The translations under genes and the position numbers were made by a program. Of a DNA stretch of 10,848 bases, positions 5,907-10,848 are shown one piece after another. Location: the NCBI GenBank assembly GCA_021802025.1, contig JAKABC010000046.1, forward strand, positions 1 through 10,848. Direction: 5' to 3'. The stretch comes from Actinomycetes bacterium (GTDB lineage Bacteria; Actinomycetota; Acidimicrobiia; Acidimicrobiales; RAAP-2). Under the pieces are notes generated by a model. The model searched no databases and had not been told where the DNA came from. It worked only from the letters and a program-made list of their open reading frames with translations. Numbering within the stretch: position 1 is the first letter of the stretch; each line of letters starts with the position of its first letter.

Positions 5907-6191
5907 GTGGAGATCGCCTTCGAGGGTGAGGTTTGGTACTGGCGGGGACCCTCGCCGTACCACTTCGTCACCGTTCCGCCCGAGGGAGCCGAGTTGATTC
6001 ACGAGCTCGCCCCCACGCTCACCTACGGCTGGGGGTGCATCCCGGTACGCGGCCGCGTGGGCGCCACCGCGTTCACGACCTCGCTCTTTCCCCGCGAGGG
6101 CGGCTACGTCGTGCCACTCAAGGCGGCCGTGCGCGCCGCCGAGGGGCTCGAACTCGGGGACCTCGCGTCGGTGGTGCTCGAGGTCGGCTGA
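5907..6191 (+). CDS. DUF1905 domain protein
   Basis: A 94-residue protein that is essentially one DUF1905 domain: 'FEGEVWYWRGPSPYHFVTVP' (5-24), 'GWGCIPVRGRVGATAFTTSLFP' (41-62) and 'YVVPLKAAVRAAEGLELGD' (67-85) follow the family pattern closely (F-x-G/A-x-vW, tSlFP, lPvKaaVRka-gl-GD). It is a small predicted beta-barrel of unestablished function; in some bacteria the domain is fused to a YdeI-like C-terminal domain, which is missing here. The start is GTG 5907, the first in-frame start after the intergenic gap, with TAGCCT just before it and no RBS. The YihY gene begins 36 bases after its stop and may be in the same transcript. Confidence 0.85.
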   Translation: MEIAFEGEVWYWRGPSPYHFVTVPPEGAELIHELAPTLTYGWGCIPVRGRVGATAFTTSLFPREGGYVVPLKAAVRAAEGLELGDLASVVLEVG

Positions 6192-6227
6192 ACCGCCCGG
6201 GGGCGTCGCGTCTGTCACGCTGGACCC

Positions 6228-7133
6228 GTGGCCGACCGCCTCGCCCGAGTGCTGGACCCGCTCGACCGCCTCCAGCGCCGCACCCCCGCCCTCGCCTTCA
6301 TCGTGGCGGTGGTGCGCAAGACGAACGACGACGGTGGGGGCGACCTGGCGGCCCTCGTCGCCTACTACGGGTTCCTCTCCGCCCTGCCGCTCCTCCTCGT
6401 CTTCGCCTCGATCGTGGGCTTCGTCCTCCACGGCGACCCCGGGCTGCGTACGCGCGTGCTGGCGAGCGCCGTGCACAGCTTCCCCACGCTCTCGAGCGTC
6501 CTCGACTCCTCGGTCAGTGGTAGCGGCGTCGCCCTCGGCCTCGGGGCCCTCTGGGCGCTGTGGGCCGGACTCGGCGTCACCCGCGCCCTCGAACGGGCGA
6601 TGAGCGTTATCTGGGACCTGCCCCGCGCGACGAGGCCCGGGGTCTTGCGCTCGAGCGCCCGGGGCGTCGCGATGCTCGGCGCGCTCGGACTCCTCACCGT
6701 CGTCTCGACCACCCTGGCCGGACTGCCACTGGCCCACACGCTCTCGCCCCTCGTCTCGGAGTTGGTCGCCGTCGTGGGCGCGCTGGTCGTTAACGCCGTG
6801 CTCTTCTTCCTCGCCTTCGAACTGCTCACCACTCGCCACCTCGGACTCGGGGTCACGTGGCCCGGCGCGGTCACCGGAGCCGTCGCCTGGACGGCGCTCC
6901 AGGGCGGTGGCACGCTCTACGTCGGCCACGTCGTCGCCCACGCGTCGCGTTACTACGGCCCCTTCGCCGCGGTCGTGGGTCTGCTCGCCTGGGTCTACCT
7001 CGGTGCGCGGCTCCTCGTCTACAGCGCCCAGGTCAACGTCGTGCGCGCTGAGCGGCTCTGGCCCCGGAGCCTTCGCGGCGCCGACACCCCCGCCGACGAG
7101 CGCGTGGGTCGACGCACCCGGCGACGCGCGTAG
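6228..7133 (+). CDS. YihY/BrkB-family inner-membrane protein
   Basis: A 301-residue integral membrane protein with about six transmembrane segments: roughly 40-66, 100-117, 146-168, 178-200, 208-225 and 245-268. The family motif 'YYGFLSALPLLL' (46-57) and the end motif 'YGPFAAVVGLLAWVYLGARLLVYSAQVN' (split over 243-270) are both present. The C-terminal tail after 272 is basic and probably cytoplasmic. The family was once called ribonuclease BN by mistake; its real role is unknown, with proposals of transport and links to virulence. The start GTG 6228 gives a short amphipathic N-terminus before the first membrane segment; no RBS is seen. Its TAG stop is also the first three bases of the likely -10 of the MFS gene. 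Confidence 0.88.
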   Translation: MADRLARVLDPLDRLQRRTPALAFIVAVVRKTNDDGGGDLAALVAYYGFLSALPLLLVFASIVGFVLHGDPGLRTRVLASAVHSFPTLSSVLDSSVSGSGVALGLGALWALWAGLGVTRALERAMSVIWDLPRATRPGVLRSSARGVAMLGALGLLTVVSTTLAGLPLAHTLSPLVSELVAVVGALVVNAVLFFLAFELLTTRHLGLGVTWPGAVTGAVAWTALQGGGTLYVGHVVAHASRYYGPFAAVVGLLAWVYLGARLLVYSAQVNVVRAERLWPRSLRGADTPADERVGRRTRRRA

Positions 7134-7136
7134 TCT
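7131..7136 (+). promoter_or_regulatory. Putative -10 box for the MFS exporter
   Basis: TAGTCT overlaps the YihY stop codon. It ends 8 bases before the GTG at 7145 and only 2 bases before the GTG at 7139, so if the transcript is leaderless the shorter protein is made. No convincing -35 is visible. Confidence 0.35.
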
Positions 7137-7138
7137 GC

Positions 7139-8620
7139 GTGACGGTGCCCGACCCGATTTCGACGCCCCCCATCGCCGACACCGCGACGTCGAGAGGGAC
7201 CCACTCCTCGAGCGGGTGGGCGATCGTGGTGGTGATGGTCGGGGTGATGATCACCGCGGTCGACACGACGATCGTCGTGCTCGCCCTGCCCGAGATCGAG
7301 CGCAGCCTGCACGTCGCGCTCGCGTCGGTCATTTGGGTGGTGATCGGCTACCTCTTCGTCATCACGCTGCTCGCCACTCAGGTCGGACGCCTCGGTGACA
7401 TGTTCGGGCGAGTTCGAATGTACGAGGCCGGTTTCGTCGTCTTCATCGTCGGCTCGGCCCTGTGCGCCCTGGCCTGGAACGAGGCCTCGATCGTCGCCTT
7501 CCGACTCCTCCAGGGGGTCGGCGGTGCGCTGGTGACGGCCAACAGCGGTGCGATCATCGCCGAGCTCTTCCCCCGGGAGCAGCGCGGCAAGGCGTACGGC
7601 TACAACGGCGTCGGCTTCAGCGCCGGCGCCGTGCTGGGGATCCTGCTCGGCGGGGCGATCGTCACCTACGTCTCGTGGCGCTGGATCTTCTGGATCAACG
7701 TCCCCATCGGGCTGATCGGGGTGAGCATGGCCCTCAAGCTGCTGCGCGAGCACGGGACCCGGGTCCGCCACCGGCTCGACGTCGCGGGCATGGCGACGCT
7801 CGGGCTCGGGCTCTACGGCGTGCTGTGGTCGGTGACCAAGCTCGCCACCGACCCCCTCGACGCGACCATCCTGGGCTACCTCGTCGGCGGCGTGGTGTGC
7901 CTGGGCCTCTTCGTACTCGTCGAGCGCCGGGCCGCCGAGCCCATGCTCCCCCTCTCGCTCTTCGCCGTGCCCACGATGACACCCTCCCTGCTGGCCTCGT
8001 TCTTCCAGGGTCTCGCGAACTTCGCGGTCCTCTTCCTCGTGATCATGTACCTCCAGGGTGCCCGGGGTCTCACGCCGATCCACGCGTCGCTGCTGCTCAT
8101 CCCGGGCTACCTCGTCGGGGCGGCGATCGGTCCGGCGGCCGGACGTCTGGCCGACCGCGTCTCACCGGTCGTGCCGGCCACTATCGGGCTGAGTGCCCAG
8201 GTGGTGGCCCTCTTCATCTACGCCCACCTCTCGGTCACGACGGGGCTCTGGGTGGTCGTGGCGGGCAGTGTGGTCAACGGTCTGGGCGCCAGCTCCTTCT
8301 TCCCGGCCAACAACTCGGCGGTGATGAAGGCCTCCCCACCCGAGGCCTTCGGAATCTCGTCGGGGATGCTGCGGACCTTCACCAACGTCGGGATGGTCTT
8401 CTCGTTCTCCCTGGCGATGCTGATCGCCTCGCACAGCATCAGCCGCCGGCTGGCCTTCGCGATCTTCGTCGGTTCCACGAGCCTCACCCACGGCCTGGCG
8501 ACCGCCTTCACCGACGGACTCCACAACGCGTTCTACGCCTCGATGGGCCTCATGGTCCTGGCCGCCCTCTTCTCGCTGAGTCGCGCCCGGGTGTCCGGGC
8601 GCGCCCGCGGGGACCGCTGA
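7139..8620 (+). CDS. MFS drug exporter, DHA2 (EmrB/QacA, 14-helix) type
   Basis: A 493-residue membrane transporter of usual DHA2 length. Visible marks are the helix-1 motif 'VDTTIVVLALP' (41-51, with the DHA2-typical D42), the cytoplasmic motif A 'GRLGDMFGR' (83-91), the conserved arginine of 'FRLLQGVGGA' (121-130), and a modified antiporter motif C at 157-172 in which the usual proline of G-P-x-x-G-G is isoleucine (G167-I168). Hydrophobic segments fit 14 helices, with the last near 472-483. DHA2 proteins export cationic or lipophilic compounds in exchange for protons; the substrate cannot be read from the sequence. GTG 7139 gives the longest form, while GTG 7145 fits better with TAGTCT as -10. 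No local repressor gene is adjacent. A GC-rich hairpin lies in its last codons. Confidence 0.9.
   Translation: MTVPDPISTPPIADTATSRGTHSSSGWAIVVVMVGVMITAVDTTIVVLALPEIERSLHVALASVIWVVIGYLFVITLLATQVGRLGDMFGRVRMYEAGFVVFIVGSALCALAWNEASIVAFRLLQGVGGALVTANSGAIIAELFPREQRGKAYGYNGVGFSAGAVLGILLGGAIVTYVSWRWIFWINVPIGLIGVSMALKLLREHGTRVRHRLDVAGMATLGLGLYGVLWSVTKLATDPLDATILGYLVGGVVCLGLFVLVERRAAEPMLPLSLFAVPTMTPSLLASFFQGLANFAVLFLVIMYLQGARGLTPIHASLLLIPGYLVGAAIGPAAGRLADRVSPVVPATIGLSAQVVALFIYAHLSVTTGLWVVVAGSVVNGLGASSFFPANNSAVMKASPPEAFGISSGMLRTFTNVGMVFSFSLAMLIASHSISRRLAFAIFVGSTSLTHGLATAFTDGLHNAFYASMGLMVLAALFSLSRARVSGRARGDR
8582..8603 (+). terminator. Strong GC hairpin within the MFS 3' end
   Basis: CGCGCCCGG (8582-8590), loop GTGT, CCGGGCGCG (8595-8603): a perfect 9-base-pair stem with a tetraloop, inside the coding region and ending 15 bases before the stop codon. 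There is no T-run, so it is not a classical intrinsic terminator; it may slow polymerase or protect the 3' end. It separates the MFS gene from the operator-controlled thioredoxin operon. Confidence 0.45.
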
Positions 8621-8643
8621 GCCCGGCGGCGCCGTCACGGTTG

Positions 8644-8662
8644 ATACCCCAGGGGGTATACT
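8644..8662 (+). promoter_or_regulatory. CsoR/CstR-like operator overlapping the thioredoxin promoter
   Basis: ATACCCC (8644-8650), AG, GGGGTAT (8653-8659): a perfect 7-base inverted repeat with a 2-base spacer. This is the A/T-flanked C-run/G-run palindrome known for CsoR-family repressors (copper-sensing CsoR, persulfide-sensing CstR). It overlaps TATACT (8657-8662), a near-consensus -10 (5 of 6), so a bound repressor would block transcription of the downstream operon. A leader of about 25-30 bases then carries GAGGAGA (8685-8691). No CsoR-family gene lies in the window, so the repressor must be encoded elsewhere. Confidence 0.75.
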
Positions 8663-8695
8663 GGAGAGCACCAGCCCGACCACCGAGGAGAGACC

Positions 8696-9067
8696 GTGGC
8701 CACCGTCCAACTGACTCAGGAGAGCTTCGAGTCCACCGTCGCGAACAACGACATCGTCCTGATCGACTTCTGGGCCAGCTGGTGCGCGCCGTGCCGGATG
8801 TTCGCCCCCGTCTTCGAGGCGGCCTCGGAGACCCACGACGACATCGTCTTCGCCAAGGTCGACACCGAGGCCGAGCAGCAGCTCGCCGCCGCCTTCGGCA
8901 TCATGTCGATTCCGACCCTGATGGCCTTCCGCGACCAGGTGCTCCTCTACGCCCAGCCCGGAGCCCTGCCCTCGGCCGCCCTGGAGGAGCTCATCGGCAA
9001 GGTCAAGGCGCTCGACATGGACGAGGTGAAGAGGTCTCTGGCCGAACAGGCCCCGGCCGAGGCCTGA
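8696..9067 (+). CDS. Thioredoxin (WCAPCR active site)
   Basis: A 123-residue cytoplasmic thioredoxin. The active site is WCAPCR (29-34, redox cysteines C30 and C33) after 'LIDFWAS' (22-28), and the cis-proline is P73 in 'MSIPT' (70-74). Alanine and arginine replace the WCGPCK of housekeeping thioredoxin. The second half, 'MAFRDQVLLYAQPGALP' (76-92) and 'ALEELIGKVKALDMDEV' (95-111), resembles a second thioredoxin type common in actinobacteria. It has no signal peptide. It would reduce protein disulfides or persulfides using thioredoxin reductase, which is not in the window. The start is GTG 8696 with a good GAGGAGA 4 bases upstream. It is first in a three-gene unit behind a CsoR/CstR-like operator, which suggests induction by copper or reactive sulfur rather than constitutive expression. 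Confidence 0.95.
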   Translation: MATVQLTQESFESTVANNDIVLIDFWASWCAPCRMFAPVFEAASETHDDIVFAKVDTEAEQQLAAAFGIMSIPTLMAFRDQVLLYAQPGALPSAALEELIGKVKALDMDEVKRSLAEQAPAEA

Positions 9068-9079
9068 GGTCGTCGACCC

Positions 9080-9478
9080 GTGGACGCCCGTGAGGTGACC
9101 CTGGCGGCCCCCTTCGCCGAGGCCGAGGCGGTGGTACGCCAGGCGCTCACCTCCGAGGGCTTCGGGGTGCTGAGCGAGATCGACGTCGCCGCCACCTTCA
9201 GAGCCAAGCTCGGGGTGGAGCGCCGTGCCCTCACGATCCTGGGCGCTTGCAATCCCTCCTTCGCCTACCGGGGCCTCTCCGCGGACCCGTCGCTCGCCCT
9301 CGTTCTGCCCTGCAACGTCGTGCTCGAGGACCTCGGCGACGGGCGCACCCGAGTCGCCCTCGCGGATCCGCGCGCGATGTTCGCCCTCGCCGACCCCGCC
9401 CTCTCCTCCACCGACCCCACTCTCGCCGACGAGGTCGCCGCCGCGTTGACCAGGGTCACGGACCGCCTGGGCGCGTGA
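9080..9478 (+). CDS. DUF302-family protein with two conserved cysteines
   Basis: A 132-residue cytoplasmic protein with a full DUF302 domain: 'GFGVLSEIDVAATFRAKLG' (27-45), 'ILGACNPSFAYRGL' (53-66) and 'LVLPCNVVLED' (74-84), then a helical C-terminus. The two cysteines C57 (GACNP) and C78 (LPCNV) are family hallmarks and could form a thiol-redox or metal/sulfane site; no enzymatic activity is established for the family. The start GTG 9080 has GAGGT (9066-9070) 9 bases upstream, partly inside the thioredoxin stop region. Its TGA overlaps the GTG of the LmbE gene (9475-9478). The position between a thioredoxin and an LmbE deacetylase behind a CsoR/CstR-like site supports a role in thiol or sulfur handling, by inference only. 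Confidence 0.9.
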   Translation: MDAREVTLAAPFAEAEAVVRQALTSEGFGVLSEIDVAATFRAKLGVERRALTILGACNPSFAYRGLSADPSLALVLPCNVVLEDLGDGRTRVALADPRAMFALADPALSSTDPTLADEVAAALTRVTDRLGA

Positions 9479-10167
9479 GCGTGGCCGCGCCGTCCGACGC
9501 CCTGCCCGGTGCGTCATCGGTCCTCGCGGTGTGCGCCCACCCCGATGACGAGAGCTTCGGCCTCGGGGCCGTCCTCACGCGCTTTGCCGACTCGGGTGCC
9601 GCGGTGTCGATGCTGTGCTTCACCCACGGTGAGGCCTCCACCCTCGGCCGATCGGATCGCTCCCTCGCTGAGGTCCGTCGCGAAGAGCTCACTGAGGCGG
9701 CGGCCGTCTTGGGCGTCGGCCGGATCGACCTGCTCGACTACCCCGACGGGGGACTCGCCGATATCCCGTTGGCGCGCCTCGCCAGGGAGGTCGCCGCGGC
9801 GGCGCACGCGGTCGACGCCGACCTGCTCGTCGTCTTCGACGAGGGGGGCGTCACCGGCCACCCCGACCACGTACGCGCGACCGAGGCCGCACTCGAGGGC
9901 GCGGCCCACACCCCGGTGCTCGCCTGGAGCCTGCCCCGTGAGGTGGCCGACGAGCTCAACGCCGAGTTCGCCACGGGCTTCGTCGGTCGCGACGTCAGCG
10001 GCGCCGACGTGCGCCTTAAGGTCGACCGGGCCGTTCAGCGTCGGGCCGTCGCCTGCCACGCCAGCCAGGCCAACGACAACCCGGTCCTGGATCGCCGTCT
10101 CGAGCTCCTCGGCGACACCGAGTCGCTGGTGTGGTTGCGCCGTCCGAGCGAGTCGTCGGCTCGGTGA
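9475..10167 (+). CDS. LmbE/PIG-L family N-acetylglucosaminyl-type deacetylase
   Basis: A 230-residue zinc-dependent deacetylase. The metal/catalytic motif AHPDDE (21-26) gives H22 and D25 as zinc ligands and D24 as general base; the second motif GVTGHPDH (125-132) supplies H132. 'CHASQ' (194-198) is the conserved late motif. The family includes MshB and Mca of mycothiol metabolism, BshB of bacillithiol synthesis, and enzymes acting on antibiotics and lipids. MshB and Mca are longer (about 290-300 residues), so this is a shorter BshB-like or orphan member and its substrate is open. GTG 9475 overlaps the DUF302 stop (GTGA) and is preferred over GTG 9481 because of coupling. Grouping with thioredoxin and DUF302 hints at a low-molecular-weight thiol or its conjugate as substrate. 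Confidence 0.93.
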   Translation: MSVAAPSDALPGASSVLAVCAHPDDESFGLGAVLTRFADSGAAVSMLCFTHGEASTLGRSDRSLAEVRREELTEAAAVLGVGRIDLLDYPDGGLADIPLARLAREVAAAAHAVDADLLVVFDEGGVTGHPDHVRATEAALEGAAHTPVLAWSLPREVADELNAEFATGFVGRDVSGADVRLKVDRAVQRRAVACHASQANDNPVLDRRLELLGDTESLVWLRRPSESSAR

Positions 10168-10227
10168 CCGGGGCGGACTCGCCGCGCTACGGCGCGCCGC
10201 GTCCGTCGAGACCCCCACGACCCGCGA

Positions 10228-10244
10228 GGCCGCGCCACGCGGCC
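10228..10244. terminator. Possible bidirectional hairpin between convergent genes
   Basis: GGCCGCG (10228-10234), CCA, CGCGGCC (10238-10244) form a perfect 7-base-pair stem with a 3-base loop in the 92-base gap between the LmbE gene and the convergent membrane protein gene. No T-run is present on either strand, so it is a weak candidate terminator serving both directions. Nothing else is seen in this gap. Confidence 0.4.
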
Positions 10245-10259
10245 CCCTCGAAGCGTTCC

Positions 10260-10848
10260 CTAGGCGCCCTCGCCGGCGAGTGAGTCGGGCTCGGGCGGGG
10301 GCAGCCGGCGGCCCAGGTGGTCGATTCCCTCGTTCACGGTGTCCTCGAGCGCCCTAAGGGCGTCCTCACTGCGACCGACCTCGAGCATCCACCGGGCCGC
10401 GGCGACGCGCTGGACGATCGAGTCGCTCGCCTCGAGGTCAGCCAGGCGCGCCTGCTGGGCCGCCTCGAAGTCCTTCAAGTGAAGTCGGCGCGCCGCGTCG
10501 TTTCGCGCGGCGGCCTCACTGAGGTGTCCGACCAGACCGCCCATGAGGGCCATGACCAGCAACGGCGCCACCCAACCGGTGAGGTCCACGTCGCCCTTGG
10601 ACCGGACGAGTTCGAGGACGACGAAGGCCGTCATCGCGATGCTCGCCGAGACGAGCCCGCCCCGGCGGCCGAAGCGCATCGCGCATAGCGCGATCGGCAC
10701 GACGTAGAGAAGGGCCGCGCTCTGGCCGGCGCCGTCGACGTACCAGCGCAGCACCGTGACCGCGACCATGAGCCCGGCGATCACCGCGAGTGCCCGAGAC
10801 GGCGCCTTCGGCGCGTAGCGACGCGATAGGTGCCACCCCGCCTTCCAC
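10260..10848 (-). CDS. Membrane protein resembling a sensor-kinase input module without kinase domain (5' partial)
   Basis: The frame is open from the window edge to TAG at 10260-10262, giving at least 195 residues. A GTG at 10784 could start a 174-residue form, but the frame continues upstream in plausible basic coding sequence (…RRYAPKAPSRA…) and that GTG would clip the first membrane segment, so I treat the 5' end as lying outside. Four transmembrane segments (visible residues about 18-37, 43-60, 63-80, 91-109) resemble the MASE/DUF4118-type sensor input, with 'LLYVVPIALCAMRFGRRGG'. A charged helical linker follows, then 'DSIVQRVAAARWMLEVG' and 'ALEDTVNEGIDHL', which recall the 'dd-VvQgl-vAk-al--g' dimerisation helices of some actinobacterial sensor proteins, but with no phospho-accepting histidine and no HATPase. 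It may be an orphan signalling membrane protein; the function is unknown. Confidence 0.7.
   Translation of the reverse strand, partial: WKAGWHLSRRYAPKAPSRALAVIAGLMVAVTVLRWYVDGAGQSAALLYVVPIALCAMRFGRRGGLVSASIAMTAFVVLELVRSKGDVDLTGWVAPLLVMALMGGLVGHLSEAAARNDAARRLHLKDFEAAQQARLADLEASDSIVQRVAAARWMLEVGRSEDALRALEDTVNEGIDHLGRRLPPPEPDSLAGEGA

Noticed and set aside
6194..6205. CGCC/GGCG mini-hairpin between DUF1905 and YihY
   Set aside because: Four-base-pair stem, no T-run; too weak to call.
5901..6941. Antisense open frame across DUF1905 and YihY
   Set aside because: Charged, repetitive composition with no recognisable fold; both plus-strand proteins match known families.
8641..8662. TTGATA (8641-8646) as a -35 paired with TATACT
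   Set aside because: The gap is only 10 bases, too short for a sigma-70-type promoter; TATACT is kept as -10 without a clear -35.
9247..9474. N-terminal extension of the LmbE protein
   Set aside because: It overlaps the DUF302 gene in another frame and is arginine-rich; the conserved fold begins just after GTG 9475.
8162..9517. Long antisense open frame across MFS, thioredoxin and DUF302
   Set aside because: It spans several unrelated real genes and the operator; glycine/glutamate/histidine-rich composition typical of a shadow frame.
1..10848. Defence island, CRISPR array, transposon or prophage
   Set aside because: No direct-repeat array, transposase, integrase, nuclease-type defence protein or phage gene was seen; codon and base use are uniform across the window.

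Overview
The window is very GC-rich, densely packed DNA from a bacterial chromosome, most likely an actinomycete-type high-GC Gram-positive. Support for this comes from strong G/C preference at third codon positions, a large excess of GTG starts (11 of the 14 complete genes as called here), several genes that appear to be transcribed without a leader (a TAnnnT box 6-10 bases before a GTG and no ribosome binding site), and protein families typical of Actinomycetota (a PAS-only protein, a WCAPCR thioredoxin, a Nur-like Fur protein). An acidimicrobial or related lineage is possible but the sequence does not prove it. I see no mobile element, CRISPR array, tRNA or rRNA, and no gene-free stretch longer than about 130 bases.

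Layout, left to right. (1) Bases 1-179 hold the C-terminal DNA-binding end of an OmpR-type response regulator; it converges with and overlaps a MarR-type repressor gene (160-579, minus strand). (2) The MarR gene is divergent from a ClC-type chloride channel/transporter with two CBS domains (632-2437). Their shared 52-base gap carries a striking palindromic operator. (3) The ClC gene converges with a Fur-family regulator (2434-2910, minus), the two stop codons sharing one CTAG. The Fur gene is divergent from a NiCoT nickel/cobalt permease (3012-4157); histidine spacing in the Fur protein resembles the nickel sensor Nur. (4) A tight plus-strand block follows: DUF488 protein, small cupin, stand-alone PAS protein, universal stress protein (4177-5775). 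(5) DUF1905 protein, YihY/BrkB membrane protein and a 14-helix-type MFS exporter (5907-8620). (6) Three genes lie behind a CsoR/CstR-like operator: thioredoxin, DUF302 protein and LmbE/PIG-L deacetylase (8696-10167). (7) At the right edge, on the minus strand, is a membrane protein that looks like a sensor-kinase input module without a kinase domain (10260 to beyond the window).

The common thread is metal, halide and thiol/stress homeostasis. Two textbook repressor-target divergons (MarR/ClC and Fur/NiCoT) and one operator-controlled thiol-redox operon are the best-supported functional units. The most interesting unit is the last: a perfect ATACCCC-AG-GGGGTAT operator overlapping the presumed promoter of thioredoxin-DUF302-LmbE, with no CsoR-family gene in the window.
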